Position numbers and translations under genes: made by a program. A DNA stretch of 49,742 nt from Desulfovirgula sp. (GTDB taxonomy: Bacteria; Bacillota; Desulfotomaculia; Desulfotomaculales; Desulfocucumaceae): positions 1 through 49,742 of the forward strand of contig DYET01000033.1 of the NCBI GenBank assembly GCA_020725625.1, written 5' to 3'. Positions 41,449 to 49,742 of the stretch are shown here, piece after piece. Position 1 is the stretch's first letter, and each line of letters opens with the position of its first letter. The notes under the pieces were generated by a model. That model had not been told where the DNA came from. It was given only the letters and a program-made list of their open reading frames with translations, and searched no databases.

Positions 41449-42090
41449 GTGGAAATGAACGGGTTTGAAAAGGCGATGGAAAAGATGCTGGGCGGGGAAA
41501 ATCTGGCCAGAATACAGAAGGTCAAGGTGGGCCTGGCAGGCGCCGGCGGACTGGGGTCCAACTGCGCTCAATTCCTGGTCCGGAGCGGGTTCAAAAGGCT
41601 GAAGATCGTGGATTTTGACCTGGTGGAGGAAAGCAACCTGAACCGGCAGTTTTACTTCGCTTCCCAGGTCGGGCGGCGGAAGGTCGAAGCGCTTAAGGAA
41701 AACCTGCTCGCAATCAACCCGGACCTGGACATAGATGCCCTGCCGGTAAAAATCGAAAGGGAAAACCTGAAGGATCTTTTCGGCGACTGCCAGGCGGTGG
41801 TTGAGGCCCTGGACGGCGCAGGCTGCAAAAAAATGATAGTGGAAGCCCTGATTGATTCGGGAAGGCTCCTGGTGGCGGCCTCGGGACTGGCCGGCTGCGG
41901 CAGGAGCGACGGGATCAGGGTTCGCCGGGTCAGGGACGATTTTTACCTGGTGGGAGACCTGGTGTCCGAGGTGGGCCCCGGCCTGCCCGCCCTGGCGCCG
42001 GGAGTCAACGTCGCGGCGGCAAAACAGGCCGATGTGGTTCTTAGTTACTTTCTGGGAAAACCGTACGGAGGGATGGGAAATGGCTATTAA
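41449..42090 (+). CDS. thiF: ThiF-family sulfur carrier adenylyltransferase
   Basis: A 211-213 residue Rossmann-fold E1-like enzyme. VGLAGAGGLGSNCAQFLVRS is the nucleotide motif, FDLVEESNLNRQFYFASQVG carries the adenylation residues. It activates the ThiS C-terminus with ATP. It is the short clostridial form, without C-terminal zinc cysteines. GTG 41449 and ATG 41455 are both possible starts. Its 3' end overlaps thiE by 11 bases. Confidence 0.88.
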   Translation: MEMNGFEKAMEKMLGGENLARIQKVKVGLAGAGGLGSNCAQFLVRSGFKRLKIVDFDLVEESNLNRQFYFASQVGRRKVEALKENLLAINPDLDIDALPVKIERENLKDLFGDCQAVVEALDGAGCKKMIVEALIDSGRLLVAASGLAGCGRSDGIRVRRVRDDFYLVGDLVSEVGPGLPALAPGVNVAAAKQADVVLSYFLGKPYGGMGNGY

Positions 42091-42736
42091 AAAAGGCCTG
42101 GCCGGACTGCTGGAGGCAGATTTATACGGGATAACGGCGGAGGAGTACTCCCTGGGCCGGAGTAACGCAGAGGTGGCCGAGAGGATGATCACCGCCGGGA
42201 TCAGAGTCATCCAGTACCGGGAAAAGGAAAAGAAGCCCCGGGAAAAATACCTGGAATGCCTTAAAATCAGAGAATTAACCCGCATGGCAGGGGTGACCTT
42301 CATCATCAACGACCACCCCGACCTGGCCCTGCTGGTAGGCGCGGACGGGGTGCACCTGGGCCAGGACGACCTGCCCCCGGAAAAGGTGCGGGAGCTGGTG
42401 GGGGAGGAGATGATCATCGGGCTTTCCACCCACTCGCCCGCACAGGCGCTGGAAGCGGCAAGGATTGGGGTTGATTATATAGGAGTGGGACCCATTTTCG
42501 CCACCAGGACCAAGAAGGACGTGTGCGACCCGGTGGGACTGGAGTACCTTGACTTCGTGGTGAAAAACATCGACCTGCCCTTTGTGGCCATCGGCGGGAT
42601 CAAGGAGCACAACATCGCCGAGGTCAGCAAGAGGGGGGCCCGGTGTTTCGCCCTGGTCACCGAAATTGTCGGTTCTGAGGATATAGGCGCCAAGGTCGGC
42701 GCCCTGAGGGCGATCCTCAGGCGGAAGGAGGTTTAG
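42080..42736 (+). CDS. thiE: Thiamin-phosphate synthase
   Basis: A 218-residue TIM-barrel enzyme that couples HMP-PP with thiazole phosphate. VIQYREKEK, FIINDHPDLALLVGADGVHL with GQDDLP, GLSTHSPAQALEA, DYIGVGPIFATRTKKD and VAIGGIKEHN are the diagnostic blocks. GGGATGGGAA precedes ATG 42080, which lies inside thiF. Confidence 0.95.
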   Translation: MAIKKGLAGLLEADLYGITAEEYSLGRSNAEVAERMITAGIRVIQYREKEKKPREKYLECLKIRELTRMAGVTFIINDHPDLALLVGADGVHLGQDDLPPEKVRELVGEEMIIGLSTHSPAQALEAARIGVDYIGVGPIFATRTKKDVCDPVGLEYLDFVVKNIDLPFVAIGGIKEHNIAEVSKRGARCFALVTEIVGSEDIGAKVGALRAILRRKEV

Positions 42737-42739
42737 CCC

Positions 42740-44044
42740 TTGAATTACGCCACCCAGATGGAAGCGGCCCGGAAAGGAATCGTGACCCCGGAGATGGAGG
42801 CGGTGGCCCGGAATGAAAAAGTTGACGCGGAATATTTAAGGCAATCCGTGGCCGAAGGCAAGGCGGTCATCCCGGCCAACAAAAACCACCGCTCCCTGAG
42901 GCCCTGCGGCATCGGACGAGGCCTCAGGACAAAGATAAACGTCAACCTGGGCGTGTCCAAGGACTGCTGCGACATCGGCAGGGAGCTGGAAAAGGCCCGG
43001 CTGGCCATAGAACTTCAGACCGACGCCATCATGGACCTGAGCTGCTACGGCAAAACGGAGGAATTCAGGCGCCGGCTGGTTGAAATGTCCCCGGCCGCCG
43101 TCGGCACGGTGCCGGTATACGACGCCGTGGGATTTTGTAACAAGGACCTGAAGGACATGTCCGCCGGGGACTTCCTGACAGTGGTGGAAAAGCACGCCCG
43201 GGACGGGGTCGATTTCATGACCATCCACGCCGGGATCAACCTGGAAGCGGCGGCCAGATTCAGGAAAAACCCCCGGCTGACCAATATAGTGTCGAGGGGG
43301 GGATCCCTGATCTTTGCCTGGATGGAATTAAACGGCCGGGAAAATCCCTTCTACGAGTATTTCGACGACCTCCTGGAAATCTGCCGGCAGTACGACGTGA
43401 CCATCAGCCTGGGGGACGCCTGCCGTCCCGGCTGCCTGAAAGATTCCACCGACGCCTCCCAGATTCAGGAGCTGATTGTCCTCGGGGAACTGACCAAAAG
43501 GGCCTGGGAAAAGGACGTCCAGGTGATCATTGAGGGCCCGGGGCACATGCCCCTCAACGAAATCGCACCCAACATGCTGCTGGAGAAAAAACTCTGCCAC
43601 GGCGCCCCCTTTTACGTTCTCGGACCGCTGGTCACCGACGTCGCCCCGGGCTACGACCACATCACCAGTGCCATCGGCGGGGCGATAGCGGCGGCCAGCG
43701 GGGCCGACTTCCTGTGTTACGTGACCCCGGCGGAACACCTGCGCCTGCCGACCCTGGAAGACATGAAGGAGGGCATCATGGCCTCGAGGATTGCCGCCCA
43801 CGCCGCCGACATAGCCAAAGGAATCCCCGGGGCCCGGCAATGGGACGACGATATGAGCGAGGCAAGGCGGAACCTGGACTGGGAGAGGATGTTCAGCCTG
43901 GCCCTGGACCCGGAAAAGGCCAGGAGGTACCGGCGGGAATCAAGGCCTGAAAACGAGGACTCCTGCACCATGTGCGGCAAAATGTGCGCGGTGCGCAACA
44001 TGAACATGGTGCTGGACGGGTCGGACCCGCTGCAAGCGGATTGA
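42740..44044 (+). CDS. thiC: Phosphomethylpyrimidine synthase
   Basis: A 434-residue non-canonical radical SAM enzyme that rearranges aminoimidazole ribotide into HMP phosphate. The C-terminal cluster motif is [11 protein letters not shown] (CxxCx4C). Core blocks such as [41 protein letters not shown] and [19 protein letters not shown] are intact. TTG 42740 lies after AAGGAGG at 42725-42731. It is the last gene of the riboswitch-controlled operon; no clear terminator separates it from the lysine riboswitch promoter. Confidence 0.95.
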   Translation: MNYATQMEAARKGIVTPEMEAVARNEKVDAEYLRQSVAEGKAVIPANKNHRSLRPCGIGRGLRTKINVNLGVSKDCCDIGRELEKARLAIELQTDAIMDLSCYGKTEEFRRRLVEMSPAAVGTVPVYDAVGFCNKDLKDMSAGDFLTVVEKHARDGVDFMTIHAGINLEAAARFRKNPRLTNIVSRGGSLIFAWMELNGRENPFYEYFDDLLEICRQYDVTISLGDACRPGCLKDSTDASQIQELIVLGELTKRAWEKDVQVIIEGPGHMPLNEIAPNMLLEKKLCHGAPFYVLGPLVTDVAPGYDHITSAIGGAIAAASGADFLCYVTPAEHLRLPTLEDMKEGIMASRIAAHAADIAKGIPGARQWDDDMSEARRNLDWERMFSLALDPEKARRYRRESRPENEDSCTMCGKMCAVRNMNMVLDGSDPLQAD

Positions 44045-44073
44045 TTGACTGCCGGAAAAGGACATGGTAAAAT
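44045..44073 (+). promoter_or_regulatory. Promoter of the lysine riboswitch-lysA unit
   Basis: TTGACT (44045-44050), 17-base spacer, TAAAAT (44068-44073). It begins directly after the thiC TGA (44042-44044), so lysA can be read independently of the thi operon. Confidence 0.7.
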
Positions 44074-44106
44074 ATCTAGAAATTTAATAAACCTCATCTC
44101 CCCTTG

Positions 44107-44293
44107 TGAGGAGATGGGGTAGAGGCGCGGGAAACATGAGTAACCCCGGGGAGGAAGGTACCGTTGAACCGGGGGGAAAGGGTCACCGCCGAAGCCACGT
44201 CTGACCTACAGGCGCTGGCTGGGCCGTCGCCGAACAGGCGCCGGACTGTCATCCAGGACCTGTCCCGGGTCCCGGGTGGAGAGCTATCTCATC
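44107..44293 (+). ncRNA. Lysine riboswitch (L box)
   Basis: The conserved core is visible: GGGTAGAGGCGCGG, AGTAACCCCGGGGAGG, GGGGAAAGGGTCACCGCCGAAG, a CTGGCTGGGCC block and GACTGTCAT near the 3' side. It lies 155 bases upstream of lysA. Lysine binding would repress lysA. A 76-codon open frame (44164-44394) across it has no coding support. The expression platform was not fully resolved: two T-runs follow (44318-44324 and 44369-44375). Confidence 0.9.
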
Positions 44294-44328
44294 CTGAGAA
44301 AAGGCACGGGGAGGGGGTTTTTTTATTG

Positions 44329-44375
44329 TGCGGCCTTATACTGTTCCGGATAAAGACGGGCCGTATCGTTTTTTT
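44329..44375 (+). terminator. Probable lysine-riboswitch terminator
   Basis: CGGCCTTAT (44331-44339) pairs with ATAA (44350-44353) and GGCCG (44359-44363) with a 5-base bulge, followed by TATCGTTTTTTT. It is the best hairpin for transcriptional control of lysA. Confidence 0.55.
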
Positions 44376-44447
44376 ACGGCCGGGATCCGACTGAAACAGG
44401 GTGCCATGCAGTAGTTCGGGGGAATATATTACCTTGGAGGTCTGGTC

Positions 44448-45833
44448 ATGAAACTGCGCGGAACGATGAGGGTGAACTCCCGCGGCCACCTCGAAATCGG
44501 GGGTATCGAGGCCGCCGACCTGGCCGGCCGCTTCGGCACGCCGCTTTACGTGCTGGACGAGGAGCTGTTCAGGCAAAACTGCCGGGATTACCACCGTGCC
44601 TTCGTGGAAAAGTACGGTGCGGAAGTCATCTACGCCGGGAAAACACTGATCACCCTGGCCGTTTGCAGGCTGGTGGAGGAGGAGGGGCTCGGGCTCGACG
44701 TGGTTTCCGGCGGGGAAATTTACACCGCCCTGAAGGCCCGCTTCCCCATGCACAGGGTATACTTCCACGGCAACAACAAGTCCCCGGAGGAAATAAAAAT
44801 GGCCCTGGAGGCCGGGGTGGGCCGATTTATGGCGGACAACCTGCAGGAAATCGAAATTTTGAACAGGCTGGCCGGCGACATGAAGGTAAGGGCAAGCGTA
44901 ACCATCAGGCTGACCCCCGGCATCGAGGCGCACACCCACGAGTACGTAAAAACGGGTCAGATTGACAGCAAGTTCGGGCTGGCCATCCAGACCGGGCAGG
45001 CCGAAGAAGGGATAAGGCTGGCCCTTCGGCTTGAGAACATCAGCCTCAGGGGCCTGCACTGTCACATCGGGTCCCAGATTTTCGACCTGGATTCCTACGC
45101 CCACGCGGTAGACGCAATGATGGACTTTGCCGGCAGAATGAAGAGAAAAACCGGCTGGCAGCCCGAAGAAATCAATCTCGGGGGCGGCCTGGGCATATAC
45201 TACGCCAAGGGCGACAGCCCGCCGCCGGTGGATCGGTATGCCGAAGTGGTGATGTCCAGGCTTAAGGCCAAGTCCGCCGAACACGGGATGACCATCCCCA
45301 GGCTGATGGTCGAGCCCGGAAGGTCCATCAGCGGCCCGGCCGGGTCCACCATATACACCGTAGGCACGGTAAAGGAAATCCCCGGCGTAAGGAAGTACGT
45401 GGCGGTGGACGGCGGCATGTCGGATAACCCCAGGCATGCCCTTTACCAGGCCAGGTACGAGGCCATGCTGGCCAACAAGGCCTCCCTGCCGCCGGGGGAA
45501 ATCGTGTCCGTGGCGGGAAAGTGCTGCGAGTCCGGCGACATGTTGATCCGGGACATCGCCCTGCCCCCCGTGGAACCCGGAGACCTGCTGGTGGTAAGCT
45601 GCACCGGGGCGTACAACTATACCATGTCAATGAACTACAACCGCCTCCCCAGGCCGGCCATGGTGCTGGTCAGGGACGGCCAGGCCGACCTGATACTAAA
45701 AAGAGAGAATTACGAAGATCTGATCAGGAACGACACCATTCCCGACCGCCTGAAAAAAAGCAAGGTGGTAAGCATCGCCTCGCCATCAAAAACAGGGCTT
45801 TCACATTCTGTCTCCTGTCTCCTGTATTCCTAA
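44448..45833 (+). CDS. lysA: Diaminopimelate decarboxylase
   Basis: A 461-residue PLP enzyme, alanine-racemase fold, last step of lysine synthesis. Blocks: GTPLYVLDEE, VIYAGKTL (cofactor lysine; YAxKA is usual), GLHCHIGSQIFD, NLGGGLGIYY, MVEPGRSISG and the C-terminal CCESGDMLIRD and CTGAYNYTMSMNYN. The family normally ends a few residues after the YEDLIRNDTIPDRL element; here a tail of about 18 residues, SPSKTGLSHSVSCLLYS, is read from the dispersed repeat at 45788-45824. The tail is unlikely to matter for activity. TTGGAGGTC precedes ATG 44448. Confidence 0.93.
   Translation: MKLRGTMRVNSRGHLEIGGIEAADLAGRFGTPLYVLDEELFRQNCRDYHRAFVEKYGAEVIYAGKTLITLAVCRLVEEEGLGLDVVSGGEIYTALKARFPMHRVYFHGNNKSPEEIKMALEAGVGRFMADNLQEIEILNRLAGDMKVRASVTIRLTPGIEAHTHEYVKTGQIDSKFGLAIQTGQAEEGIRLALRLENISLRGLHCHIGSQIFDLDSYAHAVDAMMDFAGRMKRKTGWQPEEINLGGGLGIYYAKGDSPPPVDRYAEVVMSRLKAKSAEHGMTIPRLMVEPGRSISGPAGSTIYTVGTVKEIPGVRKYVAVDGGMSDNPRHALYQARYEAMLANKASLPPGEIVSVAGKCCESGDMLIRDIALPPVEPGDLLVVSCTGAYNYTMSMNYNRLPRPAMVLVRDGQADLILKRENYEDLIRNDTIPDRLKKSKVVSIASPSKTGLSHSVSCLLYS
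45788..45824 (+). repeat. 37-bp dispersed repeat, copy 2, within lysA
   Basis: Same sequence as 8578-8614 with one substitution. Here it is translated as KTGLSHSVSCLL, providing the non-homologous C-terminus and stop region of LysA. The insertion must have displaced or extended the original end of the gene. Confidence 0.85.
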
Positions 45834-45835
45834 AA

Positions 45836-45863
45836 GTGGCGCTTCCGAAGGAGGCGCTTTTTT
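45836..45863 (+). terminator. Intrinsic terminator after lysA
   Basis: GCGCTTCC (45840-45847) pairs with GGAGGCGC (45850-45857 region, one G-U) and is followed by TTTTTT. It lies directly after the lysA stop. Confidence 0.75.
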
Positions 45864-45880
45864 AAAACAACTATTTATGG

Positions 45881-45886
45881 TATAAT
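45881..45886 (+). promoter_or_regulatory. Likely -10 element for the DHH-CBS-CCA gene
   Basis: A perfect TATAAT with an extended TG-like neighbour (ATGGTATAAT) 33 bases before ATG 45919. The expected -35 falls in the T-run of the lysA terminator and is poor, so this may act as an extended -10 promoter. Confidence 0.45.
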
Positions 45887-45918
45887 ATCCCGTAAATTTT
45901 GCTCAAGGTAGATGGTCG

Positions 45919-48561
45919 ATGGAAATAATAACCACCCATACCAACACCGACCTGGACGCCCTGGCCTCCATGGTGGCGGCAAAAAAGCTGTACCCGGAGG
46001 CCCAAATGGTATTTCCGGGGAAGCTGTCCAGGAATGTGGAAGAATTCATGTCCCTGCACAAGGACATCTTCACGGTGAAGAACAGCAAGGAAGTCAACTT
46101 CGACAAGGTTAAAAGGATCATCCTGGTGGACACCAAAAACCCCAAGAGGATAAACAAGCTGGCCGACCTGTTCGGCAGGCCCGGCCTGGACGTGCATATC
46201 TACGACCATCACCCCTGGACCGAGGGGGACGCGCGGGGTTCCCTGGAGGTGGTGGAGATGATTGGCGCCACCACCACCCTGCTGGTGGAAAGGATAAAAG
46301 AACGGGGGATAGAAATTACCCCCCTGGAAGCCACCATCATGGCCCTGGGAATACACGGCGACACCGGATCGCTGCTGTTTACCAGCACCACCGCCAGGGA
46401 CGCCGCGGCAGTGGCCTTCCTGATCGAAAAGGGGGCCAACCTGGGAGTGGTCTCGGAATTTCTGGGCAGGCCCATGACCGAGGATCAGAAGGCCCTGCTC
46501 AAATCGCTCTTGATGTCCGCCGAAAGGCACGTCATCAACGGGGCCAAGGTGCTCATCGCCAGGGCGGAAACCGAGGAATTCGTGGTCGGGCTGTCCCTGC
46601 TGACCCACACTATTTCGGAGATTGAAAGGCTGGACGCCATCTTCACGGTGGTGTTGATGGAAGACCGGGTGCACGTGGTGGGCAGGAGCAACATCCCCCA
46701 GGTAGATGTAGCGGAGATCCTCAGCCCCTTCATGGGCGGGGGCCACCCGGCGGCGGCTTCAGCCACCATAAAGAACGGAAAGGTCAACGAAACCGCAGAA
46801 AAGCTGGTCAGGACCATCCAGGAGAAGGTAAAGCCCCCCCTCGCGGCCTCGGACATAATGTCTTCCCCGGTGAAAACCGTTTTCGAGGACACCACCATCG
46901 CCGAGGCCAGCAGGGTGATGATGCGCTACGGCCACTCCGGCCTGCCGGTGGTGGAAGGCCTGACCTTAAAGGGCGTGATTTCCCGCCGGGACGTGGAAAA
47001 AGCCATGAGCCACGGGCTGGGCCACGCCCCGGTAAAGGGGTATATGACCGCCAACGTGGTCACTGTGCACCCCAACATGCCGGTGGCCGAGGTCAGGGAA
47101 ATAATGATCGAAAACGACATAGGCCGGGTGCCGGTGGTGGAGGGCGACCGGCTGGTGGGCATAGTCTCCAGGACCGATGTGCTCAAGACCCTGCACGGTG
47201 AACTCCAGGGCATGTACCACGTGGTCCACGGGGGCCAGTCGAAACAGAGCCTTTACAACAACATAGCCGAGGTCATGCGGCGGGGCCTTTCCCCCAGCGT
47301 GCTGGGGGTCTTAAGGCAGGTCGGCGACATTGCCGGATCGATGGGTTTCAAGGTATACGCCGCCGGCGGGGTGGTAAGGGACCTGCTGGTGGGATACGAA
47401 AACATAGATGTGGACATAGTGGTGGAAGGGGACGGCATCGCCCTGGCCGAGGCCATGGCCGAGAAAATGGGGGCCAAACTCAGGGCGCACCGCAAGTTCG
47501 GCACGGCCGACCTGGTTTTCCCCGACGGATTCAAGGTGGACGTGGCCACCGCCCGGGTTGAGTATTACGAGTACCCGGCGGCCCTTCCCCAGGTGGAGAG
47601 TTCGTCCTTAAGGCAGGATCTTTACCGGCGCGACTTCACCATCAACGCCATGGCGGTCTCCCTGAACTCGGACAGCTTTGGGGAGATAGTCGACTACTTC
47701 GGAGGGCGCGAGGACCTGCACTACGGGCTGGTCCGCGTGCTGTACAACCTCAGCTTCATCGAGGACCCCACCCGGATTCTCAGGGCGGTCAGGTTTGAGC
47801 AGCGCTACAAAATACAGATTGAGCCCCAGACTCTGAAGCTCCTGAAAGACGCCGTGCGCCGGCAGGTTCTTCTGAAAGTTTCAAATGACCGGCTGTGGGA
47901 TGAGCTCAGCCATATCATGACGGAGCCGGAGGCCGGAAAGATGTTTTCCAGGCTGGACGCCCTGCAGGTCTGGCCCCAGGTGCTTCCCGACGTCAGCTAC
48001 TGGGAGGTTCAGCCCGTTTTAAACGGCCTCAACAAGGCCGTCAGGCTGCTGAAAGACTGGGGGTTTGCAGACTACCCCGATCCTTGGCTGCCTGTGATGA
48101 TCGCCGTCCTGCACTGGTCCGGCCGGGACACCGTTTTAAAAATATGCAGAAAATACAACCTGAGCAGGAAGAACACCGAAAAGGTGCTGGCCACCCTGGA
48201 CGGCTGGCAGGAGGCCCTGGCCGGACTGTGGAGGCACTCGGAAAAATCGAGGCTCAGCGAACTGGGCCGGAGAATTTTAAGCCTGCCCGTGGAAGCTTAC
48301 CCGCTGATCCTGACGCTTTTGGACGAGGACCAGATGAGGGGCCGTTTCAGGGCCCTGCTTACCGGGATAAGGGAGAGCAGGCCGCTGCTGGGCGGCAAAT
48401 ACATCAGGGCCCTGGGCTACAAGCCCGGTCCCATCTACAGGGAGGCCCTGGACCGGCTCTGGCGGGCCAGGATGGACGGCCTGGTGCGCAGCGAGCAGGA
48501 GGAAAGGGAGTTCCTGGAGGCCTGCCTGAAAAAACTGGAGGGGGAAATGGCCAGTTGCTAG
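45919..48561 (+). CDS. DHH-CBS-CBS-tRNA nucleotidyltransferase fusion protein
   Basis: An 880-residue four-module protein. (1) About 1-300, DHH phosphoesterase: TNTDLDAL at 8-15, VDTKNP near 71, IYDHHPW near 95 and DHHA1 GGGHPAAASATI near 272. (2) Two CBS domains at about 308-430 (ASDIMSSPVKTVFED and VKGYMTANVVTVHPN), which usually sense adenine nucleotides. (3) A poly(A) polymerase/CCA-adding head from about 480: AAGGVVRDLLVGYENIDVDI, the DxD pair in the metal site, then RRDFTINAMAVSL and EDPTRILRAVRFEQRY. (4) A helical C-terminal tRNA-binding part. It probably adds C or CCA to tRNA ends or acts on RNA tails, coupled to a nanoRNase/pAp-type hydrolase. Similar fusions are known in deep-branching Firmicutes. 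It overlaps the M50 gene by 7 bases. Confidence 0.9.
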   Translation: MEIITTHTNTDLDALASMVAAKKLYPEAQMVFPGKLSRNVEEFMSLHKDIFTVKNSKEVNFDKVKRIILVDTKNPKRINKLADLFGRPGLDVHIYDHHPWTEGDARGSLEVVEMIGATTTLLVERIKERGIEITPLEATIMALGIHGDTGSLLFTSTTARDAAAVAFLIEKGANLGVVSEFLGRPMTEDQKALLKSLLMSAERHVINGAKVLIARAETEEFVVGLSLLTHTISEIERLDAIFTVVLMEDRVHVVGRSNIPQVDVAEILSPFMGGGHPAAASATIKNGKVNETAEKLVRTIQEKVKPPLAASDIMSSPVKTVFEDTTIAEASRVMMRYGHSGLPVVEGLTLKGVISRRDVEKAMSHGLGHAPVKGYMTANVVTVHPNMPVAEVREIMIENDIGRVPVVEGDRLVGIVSRTDVLKTLHGELQGMYHVVHGGQSKQSLYNNIAEVMRRGLSPSVLGVLRQVGDIAGSMGFKVYAAGGVVRDLLVGYENIDVDIVVEGDGIALAEAMAEKMGAKLRAHRKFGTADLVFPDGFKVDVATARVEYYEYPAALPQVESSSLRQDLYRRDFTINAMAVSLNSDSFGEIVDYFGGREDLHYGLVRVLYNLSFIEDPTRILRAVRFEQRYKIQIEPQTLKLLKDAVRRQVLLKVSNDRLWDELSHIMTEPEAGKMFSRLDALQVWPQVLPDVSYWEVQPVLNGLNKAVRLLKDWGFADYPDPWLPVMIAVLHWSGRDTVLKICRKYNLSRKNTEKVLATLDGWQEALAGLWRHSEKSRLSELGRRILSLPVEAYPLILTLLDEDQMRGRFRALLTGIRESRPLLGGKYIRALGYKPGPIYREALDRLWRARMDGLVRSEQEEREFLEACLKKLEGEMASC

Positions 48562-49193
48562 ACCTTTTTGATCCGGCCAGGCTTCTTTACAAAATTCTTT
48601 ACATGACCCCGGCGGTTTTGATCGGCCTGACCTTTCACGAGTACGCCCATGCGGCGGCGGCATACCGCCTCGGCGACAGGACGGCCTACCACGAGGGGAG
48701 GCTGACCCTCAACCCGGCCGCCCATATAGACGTACTGGGGCTGATCATGCTGTATTTCGCCGGCTTCGGCTGGGCCAGGCCGGTTCCGGTCAACCCCTAT
48801 AATTTAAGGGGCAACAGGGGCAGGGGAATGCTCCTGGTATCTCTGGCGGGACCGCTTTCAAACCTGGTTCTGGCAGTGGCGGCCGCCGCCCTGCTGGGTG
48901 CCTTCCTGTGGAATGTTCCCTATGCGGACCGGATTGCCACGGAAATAATAAGAATAAACGTCATCCTGGCGGTATTTAACCTGCTGCCCATACCGCCCCT
49001 GGACGGATCGAAAATACTGGCCGGCATCCTGCCTGGCAGCCAGGAATGGCTTTACAAACTGGAGCAGTACGGAACCATCATCCTGATCCTGCTCCTTTTC
49101 ACCGGAATTATCGGCAGGATCTTGAACGTCCTGATAGTACCCATATTCGACTTTCTGACCTGGGTGGCCAGAACCATGAACGCCGTATTCTGA
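48555..49193 (+). CDS. Site-2 protease (M50 family) zinc metallopeptidase
   Basis: A 212-residue membrane protein with about five to six helices. The zinc motif is HEYAH (HExxH) at about residues 28-32 (LTFHEYAHAAAAYRLGDRTA), and the third ligand is in NLLPIPPLDGSK (NxxPxxxLDG). The short, PDZ-less architecture resembles the YwhC/Rip3-like group that cleaves within membranes. The start is TTG 48555 inside the previous gene, after GAGGGGGAA; longer upstream reading frames are shadows of that gene. Substrate unknown. Confidence 0.88.
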   Translation: MLDLFDPARLLYKILYMTPAVLIGLTFHEYAHAAAAYRLGDRTAYHEGRLTLNPAAHIDVLGLIMLYFAGFGWARPVPVNPYNLRGNRGRGMLLVSLAGPLSNLVLAVAAAALLGAFLWNVPYADRIATEIIRINVILAVFNLLPIPPLDGSKILAGILPGSQEWLYKLEQYGTIILILLLFTGIIGRILNVLIVPIFDFLTWVARTMNAVF

Positions 49194-49241
49194 CTGAATG
49201 CTGCAAATAAAAAAGTACTCACTGCAAGAAGGGAGAACAAC

Positions 49242-49742
49242 ATGACCAAGGGAAGAATTCTCAGCGGAATGAGGCCGACCGGCCGCCTTCACGTCGGCCA
49301 CCTGAGCGTGCTGGAAAACTGGAAAAGGCTGCAGGAGGAGTACAGCTGCTTCTTCTTCTCGGCCGACTGGCACGCCCTGACCACGTCCTTCGAGGACACC
49401 GGTGAAATCAAGGAAAATACCCTGGAAATGATCACCGACTGGCTGGCGGTGGGTCTGGACCCCGAAAAGAGCGTCATCTTCACCCAGTCGGACATCAAGG
49501 ATCACGCCGAGCTGCACCTCCTTTTCTCCATGATCATCCCCTTAAGCTGGCTGGAGCGGGTTCCCACCTACAAGGACCAGGTGCAGCAGTTCCGGGAGCA
49601 GGGGAAGGACATCATGACCTACGGTTTTCTGGGCTACCCCCTCCTGCAGGCGGCCGACATCCTGATTTACCGGGCCGACGCAGTACCGGTGGGAGAGGAC
49701 CAGCTCCCCCACCTGGAGCTCTGCCGGGAGGTGGCCCGCCGC
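49242..49742 (+). CDS. trpS: Tryptophanyl-tRNA synthetase (5' part, truncated by window end)
   Basis: 167 codons of a class I synthetase are visible. It starts MTKGRILSGMRPTGRLHVGH, where GRLHVGHL is the HIGH-type motif. Further blocks are CFFFSADWHALTTSF, VIFTQSDIKDHAELHLLFSM and GFLGYPLLQAADILIYRADA with VPVGEDQLPHLELCR, all characteristic of TrpS. The KMSKS loop and anticodon-binding part lie beyond the window. AAGGGAG precedes ATG 49242 at 7 bases. It is the only gene clearly cut by the right edge. Confidence 0.95.
   Translation, partial: MTKGRILSGMRPTGRLHVGHLSVLENWKRLQEEYSCFFFSADWHALTTSFEDTGEIKENTLEMITDWLAVGLDPEKSVIFTQSDIKDHAELHLLFSMIIPLSWLERVPTYKDQVQQFREQGKDIMTYGFLGYPLLQAADILIYRADAVPVGEDQLPHLELCREVARR

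Noticed and set aside
44164-44394. 76-codon frame between thiC and lysA
   Set aside because: It lies inside the lysine riboswitch and its terminator; no homology and no ribosome site.
1-49742. tRNA or rRNA genes
   Set aside because: No cloverleaf-like or rRNA-like segment was seen in any intergenic region; gaps are mostly under 200 bases.

Overview
The window looks like chromosomal DNA from a strictly anaerobic, endospore-forming, fairly GC-rich Firmicute, most likely a Desulfotomaculum/Pelotomaculum-type member of the Peptococcaceae. This rests on gene content and order: the spoIIM, xerD, deoB, pdp, dacF, spoIIAA-spoIIAB-sigF block; a KorDABC-type 2-oxoacid:ferredoxin oxidoreductase; oxygen-sensitive ThiH and ThiC; an activase-like ATPase with two DUF2229-type partners; and frequent TTG/GTG starts behind strong Shine-Dalgarno sites. 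The species cannot be named from sequence alone.

Layout. (1) 1-8.5 kb is a visibly AT-richer accessory islet: a ROK-family regulator, an alkaline-phosphatase-superfamily phosphodiesterase, a decayed enolase-superfamily gene, a small thioredoxin, and a TAXI-type TRAP transporter (lipoprotein receptor plus fused permease). Degenerate transposase fragments flank it on both sides (about 365-806 and 8269-8508). (2) 8.8-12.4 kb: steA, steB, a family-2 glycosyltransferase and a MraY/WecA-like polyprenyl-phosphate sugar transferase, tightly packed. (3) 12.5-16.0 kb: a P-loop ATPase followed by ferredoxin, alpha, beta and gamma subunits of a 2-oxoacid oxidoreductase, closed by a terminator. (4) 16.0-19.2 kb: an M20 peptidase, a DUF3866 protein and a weakly ComB-like protein. 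(5) 19.4-32.6 kb: the sporulation/nucleoside block spoIIM, a YqzK-like protein, a DUF362 ferredoxin protein, xerD, deoB, pdp, dacF, spoIIAA, spoIIAB, sigF, a dodecin, spoVAE and spoVAF. An inverted insertion between pdp and dacF carries a 4-hydroxybutyryl-CoA-dehydratase-family flavoprotein and a 38-residue membrane peptide. (6) 32.8-37.4 kb: two paralogous DUF2229-type proteins, a BadF/HgdC-type activase ATPase and a stand-alone TrpB2. (7) 37.5-44.0 kb: thiamin genes thiL-thiD2, then a consensus promoter, a TPP riboswitch and thiS-thiG-thiH-thiF-thiE-thiC. (8) 44.0-49.7 kb: a lysine riboswitch and lysA, an 880-residue DHH-CBS-CBS-tRNA nucleotidyltransferase fusion, a rhomboid-unrelated M50 site-2 protease, and the 5' part of trpS, cut by the window end.

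How the genes fit together. Region 5 is the conserved forespore commitment cluster (anti-anti-sigma, anti-sigma, sigma-F) with its usual neighbours. The canonical spoVAA-AD and spoVAEB genes are absent between sigF and spoVAE, where a dodecin sits instead. Thiamin synthesis is nearly complete and under TPP feedback; ThiD2 probably supplies the HMP-phosphate kinase step. The product, TPP, is the cofactor of the oxidoreductase in region 3. The most distinctive loci are the TRAP/phosphodiesterase islet, the steAB-glycosyltransferase operon, the activase triad without a dehydratase, the inverted flavoprotein/micropeptide insertion, and a 37-bp dispersed repeat that supplies the C-terminal tail of LysA.
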